Source: Sulfurimonas indica (GTDB taxonomy: Bacteria > Campylobacterota > Campylobacteria > Campylobacterales > Sulfurimonadaceae). Taken from it: DNA of 62,184 nucleotides. Position 1 is the stretch's first letter, and each line of letters starts with the position of its first letter. Below, in pieces: positions 1 through 8,246 of the stretch. The stretch lies in the NCBI RefSeq assembly GCF_009192995.1, contig NZ_SDID01000013.1, positions 1 to 62,184 on the forward strand, in the 5' to 3' direction. The notes under the pieces are model-generated. The model had not been told where the DNA came from and searched no databases. It saw only the letters and a program-made list of their open reading frames with translations. Position numbers and translations under genes: made by a program.

Positions 1-44
1 TTTTGAAGAGTTGGAATTATAATCATACTTAACTGAATAGTTCC

Positions 45-797
45 TTACAAAGTAGAAATTCCATGATAATTCATTTTTGCTTCCAATTCTTTTGCTATTT
101 CTTCTTTCATCTCTTTTTGTTCAACAAATTGAAGTAGTTTTTCTAAAGCATACATACGGTACTTGTCCAAATCTTTCGAAAAACCCAACTGTTTATCGTG
201 TCCTGCATGTTTTATGATGAGTTTTTCATTAATGAGTCCTACTTTGTGTTTTAGTAGTATTCGCAACCACAGATCATAATCTTCACACACCGGTAAGCTC
301 TCGTCAAAAAGTCCAACACTCTCAAAAAGTTTTTTGTGCATAACTACAGAAGATGGTGCGATGTTACAGTAAGAGAGGTTTTCCATAAAAATATCATCTC
401 CTACTTTTCTATATTTTTTAGGTATTTTGATGACCTGCTCATTTCGAACCCACTGCTCTGCTGTATAGCTCATCAAAATATCTGGATTACTCTCATGGAA
501 GCTTACTTGTTTCTCAAGTTTCTTTTCATCCCACTCATCATCAGAGTCCAAAAAAGCTATCCATTCATACTTTGCTGCTTTTATGCCAACATTTCTAGCG
601 CACGATACACCTCTGTTTTCTTGGTATATGTAAATGATGTCTGGGAAATCTTTTGTTATTTGTTTCGTATTATCAGTTGAGCCATCATCAATGATTATAA
701 GCTCTTTTGGTGGATGCGTTTGGGCATATACTGAAGTGATAGCCCTTTTTAACAGTTCATAGCGGTTGTATGTGGGGATAATGACTGTAATATCCAA
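45..797 (-). CDS. Family 2 glycosyltransferase
   Basis: A GT-A fold sugar transferase of 250 residues. The N-terminus carries the usual GT2 opening (TVIIPTYNRYELLKRAI), then DDGSTDNT near residue 38 and the metal-binding LDSDDEW near residue 83. A later ED(Y/L)DLWLR motif near 169 fits the catalytic base region. It has no membrane helix, so it probably works at the cytoplasmic face on a lipid-linked acceptor. The start is a TTG preceded by AGGAGA at good spacing. The acceptor and donor cannot be told from sequence. It lies at the window edge, so the rest of its operon on the left is unseen. Confidence 0.9.
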   Translation of the reverse strand: MDITVIIPTYNRYELLKRAITSVYAQTHPPKELIIIDDGSTDNTKQITKDFPDIIYIYQENRGVSCARNVGIKAAKYEWIAFLDSDDEWDEKKLEKQVSFHESNPDILMSYTAEQWVRNEQVIKIPKKYRKVGDDIFMENLSYCNIAPSSVVMHKKLFESVGLFDESLPVCEDYDLWLRILLKHKVGLINEKLIIKHAGHDKQLGFSKDLDKYRMYALEKLLQFVEQKEMKEEIAKELEAKMNYHGISTL

Positions 798-815
798 TCT
801 ATTCTCCTATTTTTG

Positions 816-880
816 CCTGGGATGAATCCCGGGATCCGACAAAACTGCCAACCTCTCCGGAAGCAGGGATTTATCCCTGC
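816..880. repeat. Two adjacent GGGAT-N2-ATCCC hairpins
   Basis: Two short perfect or near-perfect hairpins sit between a glycosyltransferase and mqnE. The first is 816-833 (8-base arms, loop GA, one G-T pair). The second is 863-880 (GCAGGGAT, loop TT, ATCCCTGC). A third copy of the same core occurs at 33843-33864. They may act as terminators or mRNA-stabilising hairpins; neither has a T run. Confidence 0.6.
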
Positions 881-892
881 CCCTCTAAACGC

Positions 893-1954
893 CTACCAAA
901 CCTTTATCTCATTATAGACACTGTCCCTCTCTACAGGAATAAATCCACTGTTTTTAATAAGTGCCGTAAATTCATTGACATCCACACCGTTTGCACTCTT
1001 TGCACCTGCTGCAGAGTTAATGGACTCTTTTTCAATTGTCCCATCTAAATCATTTGCTCCGAATTCCTGTGCAACAAGGGCCAAGTTTACAGTAGATGTC
1101 ACCCAGTAGGCTTTTAAGTTTGGTACATTATCAAGAACTAATCTTGCAATAGCATAGGTTTTTAAAATCTCATTAGCAGTGATTGGCTTGTCAATATTTA
1201 AGTAGTTATTTTCCGTTTGATAGACCAGAGGAATGAAGGCATTAAACCCACCTGTTTTATCTTGCAGCTCACGTATACGCATCATATGATCGATTCGGTT
1301 CTCACGTGACTCTACATGACCAAAGAGCATCGTAACATTTGACTTTTTTCCACGTTCATGCCATTTTCTGTGAATCTCAAACCATTGATCCGATGTCACT
1401 TTACCTTTACAGATATAATCCCTAACCTTTTCATCAAAAATCTCAGCACCACCACCCGGCATAGAGTCTACTCCGTTTTCAACCATCAAGTCAAGTACCT
1501 CATCATAACTAAGACCATGATGGCGTGAGAGAAAGTCAACCTCAGCAGCAGTAAGTGCTTTTACATGAAGCTCAGGGTACTTCTCTTTTATCTTTTTAAA
1601 AATATCCAAATACCAATCAAGTGTCACACTGGGATTGTGTGCAGAGACGATGTGAACCTCTTTGGCATCATTTGCCACGATATTGTCAACAATTTGCATA
1701 ATCTCTTCATGGCTCATTGTGTACTGGTTTGGATTTTTTCGTGTTGCAGAGTAAGCACAAAACTTACAGACATCTGCACAGACATTTGTCGGATTGATAT
1801 GACGGTTGATGTTAAAGTATGTCTTTTTTCCATGAAACTCTTGACGCTTTTTATCAGCAAGCTCTCCGAGTTCAAAAAGGTCCATCTCATAAAGCGCTAC
1901 ACCATCGCTCAAAGAGAGTCGTTCACCCACTGCAATTTTTTCACTTATGCTCAT
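893..1954 (-). CDS. mqnE: Aminofutalosine synthase (radical SAM)
   Basis: Radical SAM enzyme of the futalosine route to menaquinone. It joins a SAM-derived adenosyl group to the enolpyruvyl benzoate made by MqnA, giving aminofutalosine. Numbered from a TTG at 1969, the cluster motif is C64xxxC68xxC71 (CADVCKFC), followed by the PGGGAEIF motif of the MqnE/MqnC group. The start chosen is the ATG at 1954, five codons inside the TTG: it has GAGG eight bases upstream, and a TATAAT on the same strand (1981-1986) would leave almost no leader before the TTG. Menaquinone is the expected quinone for Campylobacterota and would serve the SQR encoded at 34-35.5 kb. MqnC is the closest alternative; overall length and the GGGAEIF region favour MqnE. 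Confidence 0.92.
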   Translation of the reverse strand: MSISEKIAVGERLSLSDGVALYEMDLFELGELADKKRQEFHGKKTYFNINRHINPTNVCADVCKFCAYSATRKNPNQYTMSHEEIMQIVDNIVANDAKEVHIVSAHNPSVTLDWYLDIFKKIKEKYPELHVKALTAAEVDFLSRHHGLSYDEVLDLMVENGVDSMPGGGAEIFDEKVRDYICKGKVTSDQWFEIHRKWHERGKKSNVTMLFGHVESRENRIDHMMRIRELQDKTGGFNAFIPLVYQTENNYLNIDKPITANEILKTYAIARLVLDNVPNLKAYWVTSTVNLALVAQEFGANDLDGTIEKESINSAAGAKSANGVDVNEFTALIKNSGFIPVERDSVYNEIKVW

Positions 1955-1980
1955 ACCCACCAGCCTCAATTTTTTCGCAA

Positions 1981-1986
1981 ATTATA
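1981..1986 (-). promoter_or_regulatory. Putative -10 of mqnE
   Basis: TATAAT on the minus strand about 27 bases before the ATG chosen for mqnE. It supports that start over the upstream TTG. No convincing -35 box is seen. Confidence 0.5.
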
Positions 1987-2010
1987 TCTAAAAGAGATTA
2001 ATCTTTGTTG

Positions 2011-2019
2011 TGTTATAAT
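2011..2019 (+). promoter_or_regulatory. Extended -10 promoter of the Uma2-type gene
   Basis: TGTTATAAT (TGn plus a perfect -10), 30 bases before the start at 2049, with AAGGGAG as ribosome binding site at 2034-2040. It is arranged back to back with the mqnE promoter. Confidence 0.6.
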
Positions 2020-2048
2020 AGTGCATATTAAAGTAAGGGAGTCGTTTT

Positions 2049-2585
2049 ATGTGTGCCATTGAATACTACACTTATGAAGACTATGTCAAATGGGAAGGAG
2101 ACTGGGAGCTTATCAACGGTGTACCGCTTGCTATGAGTCCAGCGCCCATGATTACCCATCAGGCATTAGCAACAAACATAGCATATGAACTAAAAAATTC
2201 ATCAGACAACTGCAAGGAGTGTTTAGTTTTACATGAAGTTGACTATAAAATCAATGATGACACCATCTTACGCCCTGATGTTGTACTGACATGCAATGAA
2301 ACAAATGACGCCTACCTGACAAAAGCACCACAAATCATCGTCGAGGTCATCAGCCACTCCACTGCAAAACGCGATGAGAAGTTTAAATTTGAGATTTATG
2401 AAAAAGAGAAGGTAAAGTACTACCTCTTGGTCTATCCTGATGATTTAAAAGCCAAAATCTATAAACTCGATGGCAAAGAGTATGACAAACAGGGAGACTT
2501 CACTACTGAGAGCTACACATTTGAAGAGAGCAGTTGCAAAGCTTCTATTGATTTTGAGAGAGTTTTTAAAAAATTTAGAAAATAA
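2049..2585 (+). CDS. Uma2-family (DUF820) nuclease-fold protein
   Basis: A 178-residue protein of the Uma2/DUF820 family, a restriction-endonuclease-like fold common in cyanobacteria and some Campylobacterota. The PD-(D/E)xK core is visible as RPDVV (D77), then IIVEVIS (E99) and a following KRDEKFKFEIYEK helix. The early E-LINGVPLAMSPAP segment is also family-typical. It has its own promoter and no partner gene. The biological role of this family is unproven; neither a toxin nor a transposition role is supported by the neighbours here. Confidence 0.85.
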   Translation: MCAIEYYTYEDYVKWEGDWELINGVPLAMSPAPMITHQALATNIAYELKNSSDNCKECLVLHEVDYKINDDTILRPDVVLTCNETNDAYLTKAPQIIVEVISHSTAKRDEKFKFEIYEKEKVKYYLLVYPDDLKAKIYKLDGKEYDKQGDFTTESYTFEESSCKASIDFERVFKKFRK

Positions 2586-2604
2586 AGTTTTTCTGCACTC
2601 TCTT

Positions 2605-2622
2605 CCCACCCTAAAGGATGGG
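2605..2622. terminator. Hairpin between convergent genes
   Basis: Seven-base arms around TAAA lie between the stop of the Uma2-type gene and the end of the lsrK-like gene. Read on the minus strand the stem pairs fully with one G-U. No T run follows, so this would be a weak or factor-assisted terminator. Confidence 0.4.
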
Positions 2623-2630
2623 TTCCGAAA

Positions 2631-4190
2631 CTACACTAATCCCGGTGCCATCCACATACTCTGTGTCACACCGCTATCAACCAAGCCAAGTTGCACTTCA
2701 TACGCTTTTTGCCACTTCTTTTTTAACTTGTCATAAACCTCTTTGTTTTTTCTATTTGGCATATATTTTTTGTCCAAAACGACAAGCTTCTCTGCCGCAT
2801 CTTCAAGCGTATCATAAACACCGACACCCACACCAGCAGCCATTGCCCCACCAAGTGCTGTTGCCTCTGTCACTTTTGGGATCGTCACTTCACATCCTGT
2901 TACATCCGCGAGTATCTGTGACCAAAGCTCTCCTTTACTTGCTCCACCTGCAAAGACGATTTTTTCTATCTTTATGCCAGAGAAAGCTTCTATCTTTTCA
3001 AGATTGATACTTGAGACGATTGCTGCATTCTCTTCTAAAGCTCGAAATATTGAGATAGTATTGTATTTTTCGCTATCAAGACCGAGATTTAAAAAAGATG
3101 GCGATGCATGATACCACTTGCCATACTTCATAGAGTCTGAAAATATTGGGAGGATTTCATATGAGCCAACAGGAACATTTTGTGCCTTGTTCTCCAAAAC
3201 CTCATATACATCACACCCCTGCTCTTTTGCCTCAAGCTTTTCTAACTGACAAAAAGCATCTCGAAACCATCTCATTACAAGTCCCGAGAAAAATGTAATC
3301 CCCTCTGCCTGAGAGAGGCCCTCTACTACATGGGGGTTAACACGTATGCCCATATCGTTAGGAGGTGTCACATCACTTTTAATATTTACTACCTGCTGCC
3401 AAAAACTCCCGCCAAGAACTGCTACATCACCCTCATTTACTACACCAAGTCCAACAGAGCCAAGTTGCACATCTCCACCACCCATCACTACCTGCGTGAG
3501 TTTATTGAGTCCTGTTTCGTGAGATGCCTCTTGTGTCACGTTTCCTAGAACTTCACCTGTCTCTAAAACCGCAGGAAAAATATCATCTTTAAGTCCAACT
3601 CTCTTTGCCATTTCTTTCTCCCACTTGCGTGAGACAAGAGAAAAAATGCCTGTTGTTCCTGCATTACTTGGATCCACTGCTATTTTTCCACTGAGTTTTG
3701 CTAATATCCAGTCCCCTATCATCGAGATAGAAGCTACTTTTTTATAGATGTCAGGGCGATTATTTTTCAGCCATAAAAGACGAGGCAAGGCTCCAAGAGC
3801 AAAAGTCTGTCCACTCTTTTTGTAAAACTCTTCTTCGATGCCGGGATAGTTCTCTTTTAAATACTTCACCTCATCAGCTGCTCGTGCATCGACATTTGCC
3901 ACACCCCAAAGCTCATTCCCATCTGCATCATAAAGTACTATCCCCTCACGCATACTTGTAGCCGAGAGTGCCAAAATATCATCAGCATTGACATCTTGAA
4001 TAGCCTCTTGAATACAGCTACAAACCAGAGACCAGTTCTGCTCAAAATCAAAGCTCATAGAGTTTGGAATACCATCCTCTTCTAAGTGTGTCCACTCTCT
4101 TTGACTCATTGCAAGTTGATTTCCTTTGGTATCAAAAAGCACCGCACGGATGCTTCCTGTTCCTGCATCTATGGCTAGTAGGTATTTCAT
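2631..4190 (-). CDS. lsrK: Autoinducer-2 kinase (LsrK-like, FGGY family)
   Basis: A 519-residue FGGY carbohydrate kinase that I recognise as close to E. coli LsrK, which phosphorylates the open form of autoinducer-2 (DPD) in the cytosol. Shared stretches include IDAGTGSIRAVLFD at the start, SMREGIVLYDADGNE and NVDARAA near 90-110, GGGDVQLGSVGLGV near 245, GSFWQQVVN near 267, MRWFRDAFC near 312 and a WMAPGL tail. Length is normal. Its start overlaps the stop of the aldolase upstream (ATGA), so the two are translationally coupled. No LsrACDB importer or LsrR repressor is nearby, so uptake and control must differ from the enteric system. A general pentulose kinase is less likely given the LsrK-specific motifs. 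Confidence 0.85.
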   Translation of the reverse strand: MKYLLAIDAGTGSIRAVLFDTKGNQLAMSQREWTHLEEDGIPNSMSFDFEQNWSLVCSCIQEAIQDVNADDILALSATSMREGIVLYDADGNELWGVANVDARAADEVKYLKENYPGIEEEFYKKSGQTFALGALPRLLWLKNNRPDIYKKVASISMIGDWILAKLSGKIAVDPSNAGTTGIFSLVSRKWEKEMAKRVGLKDDIFPAVLETGEVLGNVTQEASHETGLNKLTQVVMGGGDVQLGSVGLGVVNEGDVAVLGGSFWQQVVNIKSDVTPPNDMGIRVNPHVVEGLSQAEGITFFSGLVMRWFRDAFCQLEKLEAKEQGCDVYEVLENKAQNVPVGSYEILPIFSDSMKYGKWYHASPSFLNLGLDSEKYNTISIFRALEENAAIVSSINLEKIEAFSGIKIEKIVFAGGASKGELWSQILADVTGCEVTIPKVTEATALGGAMAAGVGVGVYDTLEDAAEKLVVLDKKYMPNRKNKEVYDKLKKKWQKAYEVQLGLVDSGVTQSMWMAPGLV

Positions 4191-5362
4191 TTTTTAAGTT
4201 TTGCCTGTTCTAATTCCCAGTACTCCATCGCAAAACTATCTTTCTCACTAATGCTTTGATACCCACCAAGTTTATCGGCGCGAAGTACTGCCAACATCGT
4301 ATGTTCTACAATGTCATAAATTATCTTTGCCTCTTCACGACTTTTACCAAAACAGACAACCGCCAAATTTTTGATAATCATATAATTTGGTGCAGGATTG
4401 AGCATTACCTCATCCGTAGCATACTTGTTAAAGTACTCTTTATAAGCTGCAATATATTGTTCTATCCCACCAATAAGGTCCGTATCTTCCATAATAAGCG
4501 GTACACGTTTTGTTCTAATAATATGCTCTGGTGTTAAAACCCCACGTGAAGCGAACTCACGCAGATTTGGTTGTGATGCATAAAAAGCGGCAAGTGGTGT
4601 TTGGTTGATAGCAATGTGAACTTCATGCCCTTTATACTCACTCATCGTTTTTATAACCCGTGCAATATCACAATCACTGTGTACATAATTATGTTCTATA
4701 TGAACAATGGCATTTTCATCCAAAAACTCCTCTGCACGGCTCACGGCATCTATCATTTTAGAGTACGAAGCTTTTGCATCATCATCAAAGGTAAAAATTC
4801 CATGATTATGTAAAATGATACCCTCTATCTCATCCCAGTTCATATTTTTTGTCAATTCATAAATCTTATGCGCCAACTCAAAGCCCGGCATCACATAATC
4901 AACTATCAAAAAGTTCCCAAAAAGCTTGACAATGTGCTCATCTCCATTGACTGAATTTGAGATAGTCACGATTGCATCTGCATGGGTATGGTCCACAAAT
5001 TTGTAGGGTATGAGTGCGTGCAGTATAGCTTCAACCGAAGGGTTTGGAGCATTTTCATCAAGCATCGCCTCACGCTGCAGTGCTACCATTTCCGAATCAC
5101 TCAAATGCTCTCTCTTTGCCATATCAAGCAGCGTGTCAAGATAGACCCCAGAAAAACCTTCCGGTTTAATCGTTGCCAGGTCCCAACCACTCCCTTTTAC
5201 ATAAAGAACATCTTCACCGTTTACTTTGCTCTTAACGGAAGTATTACCACCGCCATGTAGAACCAGTTCATCATTTTCACCAAGTAAATTTGATGTATAT
5301 ACCCGCAATTCCAAGTCATTTTTACAAGCCTCAGCCTGTTTATCTATCCATAAATTATCCAT
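4187..5362 (-). CDS. Class II aldolase/adducin-family protein
   Basis: A 391-residue zinc-dependent aldolase-fold protein. HGGGNTSVK (36-44) binds phosphate in this fold; the metal ligands are H125 and H127 (DHTHAD) and H187 (HNHG); E111 in PSVEAILHAL sits where the catalytic glutamate does. The N-terminal style matches the aldolase half of the rhamnulose-phosphate aldolase/dehydrogenase fusions, but the short-chain dehydrogenase half is absent. It is the middle gene of a three-gene operon, 4 bases from the downstream stop of the small monooxygenase gene and overlapping the kinase. In context it may cleave the phosphorylated autoinducer-2 product, a step done by the unrelated LsrF in enterics. 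The substrate is inference. Confidence 0.8.
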   Translation of the reverse strand: MDNLWIDKQAEACKNDLELRVYTSNLLGENDELVLHGGGNTSVKSKVNGEDVLYVKGSGWDLATIKPEGFSGVYLDTLLDMAKREHLSDSEMVALQREAMLDENAPNPSVEAILHALIPYKFVDHTHADAIVTISNSVNGDEHIVKLFGNFLIVDYVMPGFELAHKIYELTKNMNWDEIEGIILHNHGIFTFDDDAKASYSKMIDAVSRAEEFLDENAIVHIEHNYVHSDCDIARVIKTMSEYKGHEVHIAINQTPLAAFYASQPNLREFASRGVLTPEHIIRTKRVPLIMEDTDLIGGIEQYIAAYKEYFNKYATDEVMLNPAPNYMIIKNLAVVCFGKSREEAKIIYDIVEHTMLAVLRADKLGGYQSISEKDSFAMEYWELEQAKLKK

Positions 5363-5366
5363 AACA

Positions 5367-5654
5367 CTAGCCTAATACTTCCAGCTCATCTGTGTATTTC
5401 TTTTCACAGTATGGCTTATAACTTGATTTATAGACTGCATAGTGAGCAGAAGCTTTATGTCCATCAAGTGCGGCTTCATCTTCCCAAGTCTCTACTGCCA
5501 TAAATTTACGGCGATTGTTCTCATACTGAAATATCTCATAAAAGATACACCCTTTTTCAGCTTTGCTTGGCTTGACCATTGCCCCAAGCAACTCTTTCAT
5601 CTTATCTTCGCAACCCTCTTTCGCGATGAATGTCACCCTTTTTGTAATTGTCAT
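5367..5654 (-). CDS. Antibiotic-biosynthesis-monooxygenase-fold protein (LsrG-like)
   Basis: A 95-residue ferredoxin-like (ABM) domain protein, promoter-proximal gene of the lsrK-like operon. Family features are an N-terminal beta strand (ITKRVTFIAKEG), FYEIFQ in the middle and ETWEDEAALDGHKASAHY with the conserved W and H. The length equals that of LsrG, the ABM protein that isomerises phospho-AI-2 in E. coli; the sequences are only loosely alike. Place in the operon, rather than residues, is the main reason to suggest an LsrG role. It is otherwise a quinol or dimeric heme-degrading type ABM fold. Confidence 0.75.
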   Translation of the reverse strand: MTITKRVTFIAKEGCEDKMKELLGAMVKPSKAEKGCIFYEIFQYENNRRKFMAVETWEDEAALDGHKASAHYAVYKSSYKPYCEKKYTDELEVLG

Positions 5655-5723
5655 TTTATTTCTCTCTTCTTCTTTTTTTTAGTTTTAAAGAGAGATTATA
5701 GCAAAAATTCAATATAATCATAT

Positions 5724-8234
5724 ATGGACTTATTATTACATATTGAAGATATCATAGAAAATAACGGCTCAGACTTTGAACTCTCAAAACTTTTTAAGCA
5801 ATATATCAAAGAGTACAAAGAGTCACTTCCAGAACTTTTTAAAGAGAATCAGGGAAAAGACTTTCTTGTTAAACATACGAAGAAACTCGACTCTATCATT
5901 ACACTGATGTACAAAACTGTACTGCGCCGTCTTTTTGGAAACTATCTGCCTATGCGAAGTCAAATTCCGATAGCAATCGTAGCACTCGGCAGTTACGGAC
6001 GTGAACAGCTCTGTGTCCACAGTGACATTGACCTGCTTATCGTTTATGAAAGAGTTGAAGGGTATCAGACTGAACTCATCATAGAAAAACTTTTCTATCT
6101 TGCCCTTGATGCAGGAATGAAACTCGGGCATCGTGTCCATGAGACAAAAGATCTCTTTAAAGCCGCGAATGAGGAGATCACCATTCGTACATCACTAATG
6201 GAATCCCGTTTTATTACCGGTTCTCCTTTTACCTGGCATGCAACAGAGAGAGAACTGGGTAAAATCAGATCATATCAGCCAAAAAAGTTTATCTTGGCAA
6301 AAATTGAAGAGGCGCAAAAAAGACGGAAAAAGTACCCTATCTCAATGCAGCCTAACATCAAAGAGGGAGTTGGCGGACTGCGTGACTCGCAACTTATCTT
6401 CTGGGTGGCAAAGACCATTTACAATGTCAACAACATTAAAGAACTCAGTGGCAAAATATTTTCAGACGAAGAGTATAAAGAGTTTCGCATCGCATTAGAG
6501 CTTCTTTATCGTGTCCGTTCTGCTCTGCATCTCATCACAGGGAAACAAGAAGACAAACTTCTTTTAGAACACATCCCGCAAGTCAGCTCTATGCTTGGTT
6601 TTAAAAAGCAGGAGAAGTTTGCGTCAAAAGTCCTTCAAGCCGGATGGAGAATCAATAACTTCACGCAGATATTTATCAAAAAAATGGTACGTCCTTTCAT
6701 TGTCGATCCAGCATATATAACAAAGTTCCGTCATGCGAGACTTCGTAAAGGTGTCTATCTCTTAAACGACAGGCTCTTCGCATCTTACAATCTCAAGCCT
6801 CTGCCGATCAATACACTTTTAGAGTTGCTCATCTCTCTTGAAGATAATGATTACCGTTTTGATGCAGGTTTTTTAAACCAGTTTACCTATACAAAAATCT
6901 CACACCCTTTGAATAAAAAAACATACACGCTTATTAAAAAGCTCTTTTACAAAAAACATATAGCATCATTTTTAAAACTTTTCTATGATGCAGGTATTTT
7001 GGCTGAGCTCTTTGCTAACTTCAAAAAAGTGATGCACCTGCCACAATTTGACGGCTATCATCACTACCCTGTCGATATCCACTCCATTAAGTGTGTTCAG
7101 GCTTTGGAAAACATCAAAGAAGACTTCATACAAGAACTCTTTGATAAACTGAGTGAAGAAGAGAAACTGCTTCTAAAAACCGTTGTCTTTTTTCATGACA
7201 GCGGAAAAGGCAGAAAACAAGACCACAGTGAAGTGGGTGCAAAACTCATGCTGCAATTTGCAAAGCACATAGGGCTTGGCGAAGAGCTGAGCTCACGTGC
7301 AGTAACACTGGTCAAACACCATATATTAATGAGCAATGTTGCCTTTAAAGAGAACATTCATAATGAAAAAACTCTCTATAAGTTTATGTCAAGTGTCGGT
7401 GATACGAAAAACCTCAAGCTCCTTTATATCTTGACCTATGCAGACATTAACGGTGTCGGTGGCGATACATACAACTCCTTTAATGCAAAACTGCTTTATG
7501 ATCTTTATAACAGTGCCCTTGAAATCGCAGAAAACAGTGAGAGAATCACCGATGCGAAAAAACGCCTTATCATAGAAAGACGTGTCAAAAACCTTGAAGC
7601 CTTTAAAGCGCTGCCACGTCTTCTACAGAAAAAGATCCTCGCTGTCGAGTCCAATCTTTTCTTTTTTAAACACATACCGCAAGATATCATTGAGATTGCA
7701 AAAAAAGCAAATGCTACTAAAGAGTACAGTTTTACGACAAAAAACAAAGAGTCCCTTACGATTGAAATCTACAGACGTATTCCACTCAATGTCGGCTACC
7801 TGCTTGCAACACTCTCTCATTTAGATGTTGCCTCTATGGAGATTTTTACACTCTTTGACGATATCAAATACTTTAAAATCGAGTTTATTAAAAATGTACA
7901 AGGCAATGAGCTCATCGAAGTGCAAGATATCATTGATAATGCCTTTGATATGAGCAGAGAAGTCCCACTGAAAAAGGTCAATATCAAACGTGATGAGATA
8001 AAAATCGACTGTGAGCATTCAAAAACACATGCCGAACTGAGCATTCATACGCAAAATCAGATGGGACTGCTGGCTTATGTCATGCATAGATTTGAAGAGA
8101 TGCATATCAATATCATTACAGCAAAAATCCATTCAAGCAAATATAAAGTGCGAGACAGCTTCTTAATGGAAAAACAACATGACATATGCGATAATGTCGA
8201 TAAAATTTATGAAATGCTATCAAATGAACAGTAG
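5724..8234 (+). CDS. glnD: Protein-PII uridylyltransferase / uridylyl-removing enzyme
   Basis: Bifunctional nitrogen sensor that adds UMP to PII proteins when glutamine is low and removes it when glutamine is high. It has 836 residues, near the family norm. The nucleotidyltransferase site is GSYG (89-92) with SDIDL (100-104). The HD phosphohydrolase site is H491-D492 in FFHDSGKG. C-terminal ACT repeats cover about 675-830. There is no Shine-Dalgarno sequence before the ATG. A TATAAT at 5713-5718 lies only six bases upstream, so the message could be leaderless. It is followed 12 bases later by glmS. Glutamine use links the two, and gdhA lies further along the window. Confidence 0.93.
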   Translation: MDLLLHIEDIIENNGSDFELSKLFKQYIKEYKESLPELFKENQGKDFLVKHTKKLDSIITLMYKTVLRRLFGNYLPMRSQIPIAIVALGSYGREQLCVHSDIDLLIVYERVEGYQTELIIEKLFYLALDAGMKLGHRVHETKDLFKAANEEITIRTSLMESRFITGSPFTWHATERELGKIRSYQPKKFILAKIEEAQKRRKKYPISMQPNIKEGVGGLRDSQLIFWVAKTIYNVNNIKELSGKIFSDEEYKEFRIALELLYRVRSALHLITGKQEDKLLLEHIPQVSSMLGFKKQEKFASKVLQAGWRINNFTQIFIKKMVRPFIVDPAYITKFRHARLRKGVYLLNDRLFASYNLKPLPINTLLELLISLEDNDYRFDAGFLNQFTYTKISHPLNKKTYTLIKKLFYKKHIASFLKLFYDAGILAELFANFKKVMHLPQFDGYHHYPVDIHSIKCVQALENIKEDFIQELFDKLSEEEKLLLKTVVFFHDSGKGRKQDHSEVGAKLMLQFAKHIGLGEELSSRAVTLVKHHILMSNVAFKENIHNEKTLYKFMSSVGDTKNLKLLYILTYADINGVGGDTYNSFNAKLLYDLYNSALEIAENSERITDAKKRLIIERRVKNLEAFKALPRLLQKKILAVESNLFFFKHIPQDIIEIAKKANATKEYSFTTKNKESLTIEIYRRIPLNVGYLLATLSHLDVASMEIFTLFDDIKYFKIEFIKNVQGNELIEVQDIIDNAFDMSREVPLKKVNIKRDEIKIDCEHSKTHAELSIHTQNQMGLLAYVMHRFEEMHINIITAKIHSSKYKVRDSFLMEKQHDICDNVDKIYEMLSNEQ

Positions 8235-8246
8235 AGGACTTTTTTT

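Noticed and set aside
5661-5695. TCTCTCTT / AAGAGAGA inverted repeat between the ABM gene and glnD
   Set aside because: Low-complexity pyrimidine/purine runs that include the ribosome site of the ABM gene; chance pairing is likely.
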